Shown: piece by piece, positions 1-15,807 of the stretch
Position numbering within the stretch: position 1 is the stretch's first letter
Layout: every line of letters starts with the position of its first letter
Source of the DNA: Chelydra serpentina
Taxonomy: Eukaryota > Chordata > Testudines > Chelydridae
Assembly (NCBI GenBank): GCA_037349315.1
Contig: JBAIAC010000027.1
Coordinates: forward strand, 4,216,001-4,280,000
Reading direction: 5' to 3'
Length of the DNA: 64,000 nt
Made by a program: the position numbers and the translations under genes
Notes under the pieces: generated by a model
What the model was told of the DNA's origin: nothing
What the model saw: the letters and a program-made list of their open reading frames with translations, nothing else
Databases searched by the model: none

Positions 1-1
1 G

Positions 2-115
<114 letters not shown>

Positions 116-922
116 TAAAGTCTGTATCATGTGCACAGTTCAGCTACGCTCTTCTGCCTGCCTTGTGAAATTATACCATATACTGTCTAGTGTATAGCAA
201 TAGATAATGCTGCTGTTGTGGGTTGGGATCTATTTTCCAGTGAAAGTTGGCTATGTAAAATAATGTGTTGTATTTTAGGGGGGAGATTTTCAGCAAGCCT
301 CCTTTTAACGTGCATTCACAATCTGCAAGTATACCCATGTTCTAGTATTTGTTTAGCATTGCCAACATGCTTGTTGCTGTACAGTACAACAAAAGAGAGA
401 GTCCCCAAAGAGTCTCTCCCCTTAAAGAGAGAGGAGCTGAGATAGCACACTGATGAGTGACAGTGTAAGCAAGGGTATCAGTAGAGAGACATAGGTGAAA
501 GGGTGCACTGATTAAATTGCATACACTCAAAATGTACATTGACCTTTTCATTTACTATCTTTAGTGAGCATCTATGTCAGAAGCACATAGGGTGATATCC
601 TGGAACCATTGAAGTCAAGCTACCCAATCAAACCCCTCCTCCTTTCCAAAAACCAGAGAGGTCTGGCAGACTGAGCATGGGAGTTTTTGCCATTGACTTT
701 AATGGAACCAGGATTTTCATTCTTGGGGCTTAATACAACGTCCATCAAAAACTACAGAAGTCAGATTTGAGTTTAGGGTGTCCTTCCTAAATGCCTACTG
801 GGCCTAAATTCTCCAATCAAAGAGAGAACCAGGCACAAGCAACAAGGTACAGTCAGGGCAAAAGTCCAACTGCACAAAAATGTAGCGTGATCTGGATTCA
901 TGGGCAATCCAAGTAGCGAGTG

Positions 923-1140
923 GAGCTGGTCGAAATAGTTTTCTGTCTGAAAATGTCATTTTGAAGAAAAAAAACATTTCCCCCCCAAATTCTATAATTT
1001 CAAAAACAAATTGTTTAGAGGAAAAAATTGGAAAAAATTAAAAAATGTCAGTGTCCCATGTTGACATTTTCAGAACGAATTTTGTTTTCAAAATCTCTAC
1101 ATTTGTCATGGAGAAAGAAAATCTGGTTTTTGACCAACTC
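923..1140. mobile_element. AT-rich palindromic MITE-like element
   Basis: The left end reads gagctggtcgaaa and the right end reads tttttgaccaactc, which is a near-perfect inverted repeat. The interior is rich in A and T runs and there is no coding potential. I see no convincing target-site duplication, so the superfamily is open. A similar AT-rich stretch near 15.4-15.7 kb may be a distant relative without clear ends. Confidence 0.55.
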
Positions 1141-1910
1141 TAATAGCAAGTGCTAACAGGAGAGGGAGGCCTTTAAATGAGACTGCAACTACTACCACTG
1201 AAAAGCCCTTGGCTGTTGCAACAGATGCAGACATACTCTTTAATAACCGGGTCCCAGACAGGCTGGGCTTTAAAGATGATCCCTAGTACATTGAATTTCA
1301 CCCAGGTCTGGGACAGTCACCAGTGAGATGCATAGATGTGATGCCTGCATAGGGACCACTCCATGGAATGGCTGATCGTTGTCCATGGCTGAGCGATGGA
1401 AGTGCTCACAAGCCTCCTGGGCCCAGGAAGAAGCCTGTTGAAAACGAACTGCTGAGTGACAGTAGAGCAGGCTGCCAGGGAAGTCACTAATACAGATGCT
1501 TATGTCTGTCATAGCTCACAACTCCCTTCCCTTAGCATGAAAAATCCTTCCCACAGTGAGCCTAGCATTGCGTGCCCACTCATGCAGTGCAGGGACAATC
1601 AGCAGAGATCTTCTAGCTCACTACTGGGGCTCAGTGGATTGAGTTCAGGAGCTCGTTGGAAAGCAGCCGGGTGCGGAAGTGTTGTAAAGCCTGTGCAAGC
1701 CAGGCAGAATGGTGTTTCTGGAAAAACGGCTCCTTTCTCTTCTTCTTTTGCATTTTAAGCACTGCAGTCCATAATAAAACAGATTACAAACTGGAAGGAA
1801 AATATTTCCATATATGTATGTTTTGAATTTGCTGGCAAGCGATGTAATTAAAGATGCTGCAGTGTATTGAGAAGTCAGTGTGACTGATGAGGTAGATGAA
1901 TTTAAATACT

Positions 1911-1911
1911 G

Positions 1912-1945
<34 letters not shown>

Positions 1946-1946
1946 T
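1911..1946. repeat. TG/TA dinucleotide microsatellite
   Basis: A short (GT)n run passes directly into a (TA)n run with one interruption. It is a simple-sequence tract, likely variable in length. Confidence 0.9.
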
Positions 1947-2369
1947 TTACACCAAAGTAGTCGGGCCTTTTTGGGGAGGTATATTTTTGTTGCAGTTCAG
2001 TTGAATTAATTCATCACTCCCAGGGCATTAGAGGGAGTTTTTACCATGGCGCATTTCCAAGATAAGAAGAGCCATGAGCACTTTCATCAGTAGATGTTAT
2101 CTGTCCCTTACATTTTTGCAAACCCACTGATGGAATTTCTGCTGTAGGTAGTGAAGAGCAAATGGAAGTCTCCGCACTTTCCTATCCCATTTCCTACTCT
2201 TTAGTGGCAGGGGCAAAGTGGGAGCAATGGAGCGGTCTTGAGAATGGCTGAATTTAAAAACGATGCAGCTGCACCTAAAATAACTTGCGTTCTGAGTGTC
2301 CCGTTTGCTGCAAAAAATTCATGTGCCAAAGATTTCTAGTTTTTATAAGGTGCAGTAGTCCTGTGCACT

Positions 2370-2668
2370 TACTGTATGTAGGGCCTTTCATCTACACAGC
2401 TCAAAGTGCTTTGCAAAGATGATTACGCCTCATTATGGCTATTTACACACTGTGTAGCTGAAGCACACAGATGTTTTGGAAAGTTCAGCCCTAAAGCTGT
2501 GAGAGTTGGGCCTCTAAACCCACTTACCCTTCAATGGGACGTGGGCACCTAACTTCCTCCAGTGTCTTTTTAAACCCAGCCCTAGTGATTGGCTCAAGGT
2601 CACCCAAGAAGTCAGGGGCAGAGCTGGGGTAGAACCAGGAGTCTTGGCTCCCAGTTAGGTCCTCAAAG
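2370..2668 (-). repeat. MIR-like SINE relic split by another short repeat
   Basis: 2370-2490 carries the 'caaagtgctttgcaaa' tail region. 2585-2668 carries the 'ctcaaggtcacccaag...cagagctggggtagaacc' complement of the MIR core. Between them, about 2500-2580, is a segment reading 'gggcctctaaaccc...caatgggacgtgggcacctaa' that resembles a separate palindromic repeat. Family assignment is by remembered MIR core motifs. Confidence 0.55.
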
Positions 2669-2765
2669 CACTGGGTCATATTAGGAACAGGTCGGAGCCT
2701 GGTTCCTCTCAAAGAGAGGGAGCTCGTTGTACCCCAGATGTGAACAACCCCTTCTCCCTTACAAG

Positions 2766-3310
2766 CTCATAGACTCATAGACTTTAAGGTCAGAAGGGAC
2801 CATTATGATCATCTAGTCTGACCTCCTGCACAATGCAGGCCACAGAATCTCACCCACCCACTCCTGCAATAATCCTCTCACCTATGTCTCAGCTATTGAA
2901 GTCCTCAAATCATGGTTTAAAGACTTCAAGATGCAGAGAATCCTCCAGTAAGTGACCCGTGCCCCATGCTGCCGAGGAAGGCGAAAAACCTCCAGGGCCT
3001 CTGCCAATCTACCCTGGAGGAAAATTCCTTCCCGACCCCAAATATGGCGATCAGCTGAACCCCGAGCATGTGGGAAAGACTCACCAGCCAGACACCCAGG
3101 AAAAAGTTCTCTGTAGTAACATCTAACATCCCATCATTGACCATTGGTCCTATTTACCACTGATGGCAATTAATTGACCTTTGACTAAGATCATGTTATC
3201 CCATCAAACCATCCCCTCCATAAACGTATCTAGCTTAGTCTTGAAGCCAGATAGGTCTTTTGCCCCCACTGCTTTCCTTTGGAAGGCTGTTCCAGAACTT
3301 CACTGTCGGG
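2766..3310 (-). mobile_element. CR1 LINE 3' fragment
   Basis: It begins with 'catagactcatagactttaa' followed by 'ggtcagaagggaccatt.tgatcatctagtctgacc', the complement of a CR1 3' untranslated tail. It continues through 'ccctggaggaaaattccttcccgacccc' type sequence. It is non-coding and 5' truncated; the upper boundary is uncertain. The same tail signature recurs at 21303-21395. Confidence 0.75.
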
Positions 3311-3585
3311 GTGCAGGCAGTTTAAGGAAGAGCCAGTGCGAGTTTGAAAAGGAGAATGCCTGGCCCTCCAGCAACAGTGGTTCTGAATCTTCTGCTTAGA
3401 AGGTAGTAGAATAACCTTCCTAGCGCACCTCCTCCTGGGGGGGACAAGATTCTGCTGGGGTGTGGAGGGGGAGGGGTCCATCAGGCCTTTTCTGTGTCTG
3501 GAAACTGGGATCCTCTTGGGAGAATAACCTGAAAATAAGGGTCTGCATTAATAATAATATAATAATAAATGAAGATATGCCAATC

Positions 3586-3759
3586 TCCTAGAACCGGAAC
3601 GACCTTGAAAGGTCATTGAGTCCAGTCCCCTGCCTTCACTAGCAGGACCAAGTACTGTCCCCTGACAGATTTTTGCCCCAGATTCCTAAATGGCCCCCTC
3701 AAGGATTGAACTCACAACCCTGGGTTTAGCAGGCCAATGCTCAAACCACTGAGCTATCA
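3586..3759 (-). mobile_element. Turtle tRNA-derived SINE (tortoise PolIII/SINE type)
   Basis: The reverse complement has a tRNA-like head with A box tagctcagtgg and B box ggttgtgagttcaatcc. A middle with 'ggggccatttaggaatctggggcaaaaat' type sequence follows, and a CR1-like tail ends it. The tail here is diverged. This family is described from cryptodiran turtles as tRNA-Lys-derived with a tail shared with a CR1-like LINE. It is a fossil insertion, not a functional tRNA gene. Confidence 0.88.
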
Positions 3760-5640
3760 GTGAGTATGGCTGAGAGTGGGCCATCCCTTCCGCTCCCGTC
3801 TTCAGCCCAGTGTTCCTGCTGAATGTGCAAATAGGGGAGAGCAGGCTCAGGCAGGGGGATATCTCTGACAATTAACAAACGTGCAGAGGAGTTTGTTTAA
3901 TCCCAGGTGGTCATGAACAGCCAGGAAAGCCCCAACCCGCAGGCCACTGTTATTGTAAAGCAAATAAAATCTCCATGGCTGGTTTGTCTCTCTCTTGTGA
4001 GTGATGCAGTTTTCTCGAGTTTTCTGTTCTGTTCTCTTGCTAATAGTTAATGCTCTGTACGGTGAACCTTTGTGACCTCCTGTAGTGGGTTAGTGCAATG
4101 CGCTCCTCCTGGAAGTCTGCTGGAAAGCTTCAGTTAGTGCTGCCAATTTATTTGGCTGTGTTTTGTGCTTGGGTCCCCAGTCAATTGCTGGGTACAATTT
4201 AGGATGTTATGTTTGATCTACCATATAAAACACTGTGTTTTAGGTCCTTGGAGGCCACCTCTCCAGTGTGACAGTCCCTCAAGTCATTCCTCTCTGGACA
4301 TTGGGAGCTGAGCATGTCCTTGCTCCCCCTCCCTTGCTCTGACTGAATCCTGACCTTCAGCGGGTGCTGTCAGTCCTGTTAACTCAGGGCTTTTCTGAGG
4401 AAGTCTGTGGTTTTGCCTTGTCGGGGATATTTTCTGTATCATTAGCTGATGAATAGTGTTACTTTTTTTGTATCCACACCTAGAGGACATGGTTGATGCA
4501 TTCTCCTATACATTGGAAATTATAAATAACCCCCTGGGCGGTGGGGGAGAGCAGAACTTCTGTATCATTGGCCTGTTAGGTGCATGATGCAAACTAGCAG
4601 CCAGAGATCAAAAATATTCCACACACGCCAGCTGTTTAGCATGCATTTTCCTCCGTGTTTGTTTGGCCATTCTGTCCTAATGCAATTCCTGCCTGCAATT
4701 GAGTTACTGTATCTGGCATCTTTCAAAACACACTGGTAATCGGCCTTAATGAACAGCTTATCTTGTGCCAAGCGAGCCTGGAGACTTACAGCCAGTCCTC
4801 CCAATGGCCTGTGGCTCCCAGACATGTCCAGTGCCGTTGATAATGATACTAATAAAATGGAAGAGAGAAGGTCTGAACTCTGCCAGGAAGACAAATGACT
4901 GTCAGCGCCTCCTTAAATCTCTCTCGTGAGAACCTGTCTAATTTTGAAACTATTTTACAAAGATGGGAAACATTTAAGGTGAGCAAGGCATTAAAATTGA
5001 GCTTAGCTGAAGCTGGAAAAGATCATTCCTTTTTGCAGTCTTGTGGGGTTTCATTCCTCTCCTCCCCTGCATGGAAACACTTCCTGCAAGGCAGTGATTG
5101 TTTTCACTTGGGCTTCCTTTCAAAGAGCTAAGCTGCCTCCTGACCTGACAGCCATACAAGTTGATTCACTGATTTTATTTTATGCTGAAAGGGAGTTCTG
5201 CTTGAGTGACATGAAATCCGATTGGTTTTGCAGGGTGTTAGATGTTCATATGAATCAATTCCCTCCGTGTTCCAGGTGTGCTTTATGTTACTGTAGGATT
5301 GAATCTCTCTCCGAAGGATCAAAGAAAGACCTTTTCACTTACAGGAGTCTCTTGTGTTCTTCCAACCAACTTTCCTGTGTGATGATAGTAGGATAAACCT
5401 CAGCAGTGTTGTGCAAACCTTAGCAGTGTTGGCAAATCCAGGTCTCTTCCGTCAAATCCAGACTGCTTTTGAAAACTACCAAAAGGAGCAATACAAAATA
5501 GGAGGGGTCAAACACTAGTGAGATGTTCCCATCCTAGAGGGACTAAATCCACATGAATCCAAATGAACCAGGTCTGCACAAAGCTCTGGGGAGAGACACT
5601 GGTGAGTTTTGCACAGATCCCAGCCAAAGTTTGATATGCG

Positions 5641-5722
5641 GTGTTGGTTGGGGCCTCTAGGCGCAGCTATAATGCACACAAGATTAGAGCCCTGTTGTGC
5701 TGGGTGGTGTACAAATATGTAG
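5641..5722. repeat. MIR-like SINE tail fragment
   Basis: It contains 'ggggcctctaggcgcagctataatgcacac' and 'agagccctgttgtgctgggtggtgtacaaa'. These motifs recur in this window near 19.4, 23.8, 31.2, 44.6, 46.3, 59.8 and 61.0 kb, so this is an interspersed repeat. I place it with the sauropsid MIR-like SINEs by resemblance only. Confidence 0.45.
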
Positions 5723-5725
5723 TAA

Positions 5726-5989
5726 GGGCTTCTCTACACGGGAGCTTTTCCCGGTTATACCAGTTATCAACTCCAGAACCACGGTCGTTATACCACTCTA
5801 GCTCCTCGGGTGGACACTCCAATTCTGGAATAAGAGTGCCTTTTTTCAGCTTAGTTTAAACTGCTTCCAAAGAAACGTAAGCTAAACTGGAAGAAGATTC
5901 TCCTACGCTGCAATAAGAGTGCACACATGGGGGAGCTGCACTGGCATAACTGCTTTACCCTCGTATAGTTTCCCTGTGTAGACAAGCCC
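5726..5989. mobile_element. Harbinger-like MITE with TAA target duplication
   Basis: The left end gggcttctctacac and the right end gtgtagacaagccc are 14-nt inverted repeats with one mismatch. Both are flanked by TAA (5723-5725 and 5990-5992). A 3-bp TWA duplication is the hallmark of PIF/Harbinger insertions. The interior is partly palindromic and non-coding, about 264 bp. Similar termini occur at 6225, 18560, 58034, 61228 and 61431, so the family is abundant here. Confidence 0.75.
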
Positions 5990-6019
5990 TAAGAGACCGT
6001 TACAGCCCCAAAGATTCTA

Positions 6020-6125
6020 GATACACTAGACAGGTGGGAGGGGATGGGAAGTGAAGTAGCCAAAGTCACACAGCAAGTCAGTGGAAAAGGCAAGAACCAG
6101 AGCCCGGGTGTCTCGACTCCTTGCC
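6020..6125 (-). repeat. MIR-like SINE fragment
   Basis: It contains 'aagtagccaaagtcacacagcaagtcagtgg...agaaccagagcccgggtgtctcgactcc', the complement of the MIR core wording 'ggttcaaatcc...tgtgaccttgggcaagtca'. It is old and diverged. Confidence 0.5.
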
Positions 6126-6224
6126 CACCCCTGGCCTGTTGGATATTCCTGCCTCTGGGTTCTGTCTGAATCGTGGGTGAGGTTCTGTGCAGTATAGTCA
6201 GCAGTCTCATCCCACGATTGCTTA

Positions 6225-6453
6225 GGCCTAGTCTACGTAGAAAATTAGGTCATCTTAACGAGTGAGATAGTTACGCCATCCTAACCCCCGGTGTAAACAG
6301 CACTAGGTGAAGGAAGAAGTCTTCCAGCGACCTAGCTACTGCCTCTCAGGGAGGTGGGTTACCTGTGCCAGGGGAGAACCCCACCCGTCAGCATAGGTAG
6401 TGTTTACACTGCCACGCTATAGTGCCCCTAGAATGTTTCAGTGTAGACAAGCC
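6225..6453. mobile_element. Harbinger-like MITE
   Basis: It starts ggcctagtctacg, preceded by TTA, and ends gtgtagacaagcc. The interior contains 'ctactgcctctcagggaggtggg', a phrase that recurs in the MITE at 61431-61599. It is non-coding. The right target duplication is not preserved. Confidence 0.65.
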
Positions 6454-7540
6454 GTTGGTGTGCACTGAGATTTAGGGACACCTTGTTAATGACACCAGAC
6501 AACAAAAGATTGTATTTGGTTTGTCAGGTTGCTGGGTACCACAGGGTGTCTGTCTGTTCAGCGGTCTCGATAAAATATCCCTTTGTATATTAATTATACA
6601 AGTAGAGTCCTGTCTATTCTCTGCTGGGAGGGACACTTCAGTTTGGTTAGGACACAATAAAGCGAGAATTTTGGTTGTTTTTAACCTATTCATCTACCCC
6701 AAGCTTAAAGCCAGATTACTTGATGAGTTGGGTGTTTCTGGTCAGGAGGCCTTCTTTTAACCTTTGGATAAGATAATTGAAGGGTGATTTTTTTCTGTAG
6801 TTTCTTTGAGGGGCATGAAAAACTGCTCCGGAATCCGGAATGCCTTTTGTAAAGGAGCAAGTCCATCTGAGTAGCAAGACTGGTTCTTAAAGCATGAGAG
6901 AGACCCTTTACTTCCTGGTGTGCTAAGTGCCCTGCTTACCTCTAATGTGGTGCTTGCAAAACAAAGATGATGAATGTAACAATGCGTCCGAAATACTCTA
7001 CAGACAACTTTTAGGTATTGATTTAATCAGAGCTCATTACACTGAGAAATGGCCAGAGTGAGGATTGAACTCTCCCACTTTACACCCAATTACAGTGGAA
7101 ATTGCTACTCGCTCAGCCTGTCCCTCTGCCAGGGAATTAATGGAAAAGCCCTACCTGAAATCAGCATGCCTCTTCTACAGAGTGATGTGTCATTCTCCTC
7201 CCCAACAGGGGGAGGAAAAAAAGGTCTAAATTGTATTAAGCTCAATCCATCATTATCACTGTGGCGGGAGGAGGAGAAGGCGGCAGAGGGAGAGAGGGAA
7301 CACAGCCTGTCTTAAAATCGATCGTTCTCTTCTTTCGCCCAGAAGGCGTTCTCAGCTCCAAGATGAAAGCTGGTGATGGAATGAAGCTGTTCAGGATGAG
7401 AGATGTTGGGTCGGCAGCCTGGAGATAAGGCCCCTTCTCTCTAGCTCCTGAAGATGATTCAAATGGTGGGGAGTGGTGCTGCAAGGTGCCCCACACGTCT
7501 GCTGCCCCACCAGTGGGGGAGGAAGGTGGCTTGGTCTCCA

Positions 7541-7612
7541 GGGCCTGATCCAATGGCCAGTTAAGTCAAAGGGAATCTTTCCATTGACCTCGGCAGGTTC
7601 TGGCTCAGGCCC
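7541..7612. repeat. Short palindromic repeat (gcctgatcc type)
   Basis: The segment opens gggcctgatcc and closes ggctcaggccc, with 'gtcaaagggaatctttccattgac' between, so the two halves are complementary. Related palindromes occur at 13548-13610, 24965-25016, 25928-26014 and 43484-43556. This looks like a small dispersed family of non-autonomous elements, class unknown. Confidence 0.5.
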
Positions 7613-7619
7613 CCATTGG

Positions 7620-12198
<4,579 letters not shown>

Positions 12199-12535
12199 TA
12201 GGTGTAACCCTGGGGACATTTCATGGAGATGCAGGAGGAGCGGATCGTGTGTCTCATTATTTGAAAAGAAAGCTTTCTTTGAAATCATTTGAGCTATGTG
12301 TGAGAAGGGAAAGAATGCATATTGCAGTGATGCGTTGAGAGGGGAAGCCAGTAAAATCCCCACTCCGTACTCCTGCTGTCACCAATCTGCACTGGTGTGA
12401 ATGGCCAGCCAAGGTGCAGAGCACCAGAAAATCAGGCCCACCGTATTTCAGCTAAATCTGTGCACCTTCAGTCAGCCACATACCGCATTGCACCAAGGTG
12501 CCCACCAATTGAGAATAGGTGTGACGTTTTTCGAG

Positions 12536-12690
12536 ATTACCGGGCACCCAGCTTCAGTGGCCTAAAACCTTCACTGCTAGCAGCCGTGGCTGGGATGCTC
12601 AAAAGAGCTGAAGGGAGTTAAGTGCCCAGCTCTCATAGAAATTAATTGGAAGCTAGACATCTTATCTTCTTCAGACCTCTTTGAAAGTGC
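12536..12690. repeat. Dispersed palindromic repeat fragment (gcacccagct/gtgcc type)
   Basis: The segment has 'cgggcacccagcttcagtggcc' at the left, 'aagtgcccagctctcatag' in the middle and 'ctttgaaagtgccagcc' at the right. This kind of wording recurs near 2.5, 51.2, 54.0 and 59.6 kb. I think it is an old non-autonomous repeat; the class is unknown. Confidence 0.35.
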
Positions 12691-13547
12691 CAGCCTGTGT
12701 AGCTAGCAGATCTTTCAGGCTATGCCAGGCCTGGGATGTGTTTATAATGGAATATCAATAATTAGGGTACAACACAGAACTCTCCCTTTGGCCTGTGTCA
12801 AGCAATCACCTGTGTACGTGCTGTTCAGACTGAAATCCCAATAGGACATTTATAGCTCCTTCTCTCCAGCGGATTGAGAGAGAGTGATTATTTCCCAAGG
12901 CCCCTCATTTGCACACTCCTCCTGCAGGGATCAATCACAGCCCTTCGGTGATAGACATTTGATTTATAAGCTGCCTGGATTTGAGTAGCTGGTGAAGAGC
13001 CTTGTAGCATTTCATCATTATAAGCTTCGTAATTTATCAATTTGGGGTCTGATCTGCAATTTTTTTTAACCTTATAATTCCCAAAGCTGCTAAACATACC
13101 TTATTTATTGATTGCTTCTTGCTGAGTTGCAGATCTCTATTTGAAGATGAGTTTTGGAGGAGGGCAGAAATGCATTTGTAAATTGCTGTAAAACTAAATG
13201 GAACTTGGTTTAACTTGGCAAAAATGAAGAATCTGATATCTTGCAAGCAAAGCAGTGTCCTGCCTGGTCAGGGCTTGGATGGGAGACCTGCAGCGTGTGC
13301 TGCAGGGAGTGGTGGCAGTGGGTTCAGTAGATGGTATTCCTTTTTCTGAACCTGGCATGGCACTGGCAGTGTGGAAATGCTGCCTTTCCAATGGGATGCA
13401 ACACTGAAGTCCCTTTAGCCACTCAGATATTTGCCACAAAGTCTTGGCTAACTTCCAGTTTGAGATAACTCCCTGCTACCTAACTACATCCCCTCACTTC
13501 AACTGGCTCTGCTTAGCTGGGACCCACTCATTTTACTCTTGCTATTA

Positions 13548-13610
13548 GGGCCTGATCTAAAGTCAATTGAAATTAATGGAGAGACTTCTATTAACTTTTA
13601 GCTCTGGCCT
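13548..13610. repeat. Short palindromic repeat (gcctgatcc type)
   Basis: It opens gggcctgatct and closes gctctggcct, with 'aaattaatggagagacttctattaact' between. It is the same layout as 7541-7612. Confidence 0.45.
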
Positions 13611-14680
13611 TTTAAACCATTGCTGTGCTCAGTCCCAGTGGTGGGTGTATTGAATCCTTATGTATATGATCTGTAAATCTCTTTGATCTAGCTAGCACCT
13701 CCGTGTAGAAGGAAATTGATATAAAATGTATTAAAATAAAGAAGGATTTTGCATATCGCATCTAGGATTGGCAGCTTTCTGGCTCCATGGCTGAAATCTG
13801 AATGTCTTTACTTACAGTATATGCCGTGAATTTATTTTTTCATGGAAGCAGTGAAAACATAACTCTGTAACAAAGTTATATACTAGTAGGTGAATTTGGA
13901 CTCTGAGCTCGCCTGTCATCCATAACTCACATCCTGATGCGAAATTTATCTCCCTGGATTATTATTTCACATGGAAAATATTAGTCATGCTGGAAGTGCT
14001 GTGGGCTTCTCAGGCTGGAAAGCCTGTGTTTTATGATATTTTTCCCTTCATGCCTTTGAAGTTTTCAGCTAGTTCGAGTGTGAAAATCGGTTTATAGAAA
14101 GATGCCTGGCTGAGTTGTTTGTTGAAATGCACTGGGGAAGAAAAAGTGTTTTGGATCCAGACTTCACCTTTCCATCAGCTCTCTTAATTGTTTCTTGCTG
14201 AGGAAATGCCATCTGGCCAGCCCCACTGGGGTGGCGTGATCATCTCTTGGGACCAGACAGGTGCAGTGTAGGAATGGAGCCTCCGTGTTTGAAAGTTTTT
14301 AATCTCTCCATTCTGCTCCTGGTGGAATTATAATTCCTAGCACATCCCTGATCTTGGGATCTGACACAGCTGTCATCTTCCTCATCAGCTGGTGGTGTGT
14401 TGGCTAGTGATGTATTACTCTGAGGCGGGGACTGTCTTTCTTCTGTGTTCATACAGCCTCTAGGACAAGGGAGTCCTGGTGCATGACGGGAGCTCCTATG
14501 CACTATGGCAATACAAATCATTATTAGTAATAATAACTGGAGAGAGGATTATCTTCCTCTTTCCTCCATTCCCTGGCTTCCCTCAGCAGGGGTTGAGAGC
14601 CCCAACCTGTGAGAACGGGCTTTGTTGGGGCTCTCGACCTGGGGAGTATCCGTCTTGGTCTGATAGAAGGCCCAATGGCT

Positions 14681-14850
14681 AGACTAGAGCATTGGATTGG
14701 GGCACTGGAGACCTGGGTTCTGCCGCTGGCTCACAGTTGGACCTTGGGCAAGTCACTTTCCCTCTCTCAGTTCCTCCATCTGTAATGAAGATAATGATAT
14801 TTACTAAAGTACTCTTGAGATCTACAGATTACAAAGTGCTGTATAAGAGC
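14681..14850 (+). repeat. MIR-like SINE
   Basis: It contains 'agagcattggattggggcactggagacctgggttctgcc', then 'accttgggcaagtcactttc', then 'ctccatctgtaatgaagataatgatatttac', then 'acaaagtgctgtataag'. This is the ordered core and tail wording of a MIR/CORE-SINE. It is among the best-preserved MIR-like copies in the window. Confidence 0.75.
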
Positions 14851-14940
14851 CATGTGTATATTATGATTTTCCTACATCACATCTCAGCACGTAATTTGCT
14901 GCCCCAGGTGATACCATATGCTCTATCACCCCCAGATCCT

Positions 14941-15062
14941 GCATGCATCCGATGAAGTGGGTATTCACCCATGAAAGCTTATGCTCCAGTATGTCTGTTA
15001 GTCTGTAAGGTGCCACAGGACTTTGTCGCTTCTACAGATCCAGACTAACACGGCTACCCCTC
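14941..15062 (-). repeat. Sauropsid interspersed repeat ('cgatgaagtgggt' type)
   Basis: The segment has 'gcatccgatgaagtgggtatt', 'catgaaagcttatgctc', 'aaggtgccacaggactttgtcgc' and 'cagactaacacggctacccc' in order. I know this wording as a high-copy repeat in turtles and crocodilians, but I cannot name the family with certainty. Confidence 0.6.
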
Positions 15063-15807
15063 TGATACTCAAATCCCCTAAGCAGTTGTAAAAACCCTGC
15101 ATTATCACTTAGGAAACCTACCTGTTCCGGATGTGAGTGTTCTAACCACAGGAGAAATAAAAATGTCCTCCTCTCCATCGGCACCATTTAAAAAAAATAA
15201 CTGAATTATTTGCAGCTCCTAACACAAGAAGTAGCCAGGGTGCTTTGGAAGGTAGGTGAAGGTCACCACTATCCCACCTCTCTTCATTTACAGTCTCCAT
15301 TATTAATAGATATAAATATTAATAACACTTAACACCCCTACATCACCAAAGTGCTTTATAAGTATTAAGAATAATAATAATAAATCGTCTGTCTTCTGGC
15401 CAAAGCCCAGAGAGATTGTTTTCAGGCTTGTTCTCAAAGCTGGATGAAAAGGGGGAATGTTTGGAAATGTCAAAGCGTTTTGTTTTGACACTGTCTAACC
15501 AAGCCATTTCAGTATTTAATTTCAGATCAACATTTTGGTTTTGGAAAGGTCGATTCAAAACAGTTGGTTCAACCCAAACAACATTTTTTCTCTTTTTAAT
15601 TTCAGTGAGAAAAAGCGGGGGAGGTTGGGGAACAATTTATTAGAAATTAATTTTCCCCCCCAGGTTTTTCAGTTTGAACTCGGTTATTCTCAGTTCAAAT
15701 TGTTAGCTCGAGTGCCTTTTTTAAAAAATAACTGTAGGTTCTATAACTGAGTAAGTATCAAGTCAAGGCTCTTGGATGCGGAAGTCCTTTTGTTTATCCC
15801 TAGAATA

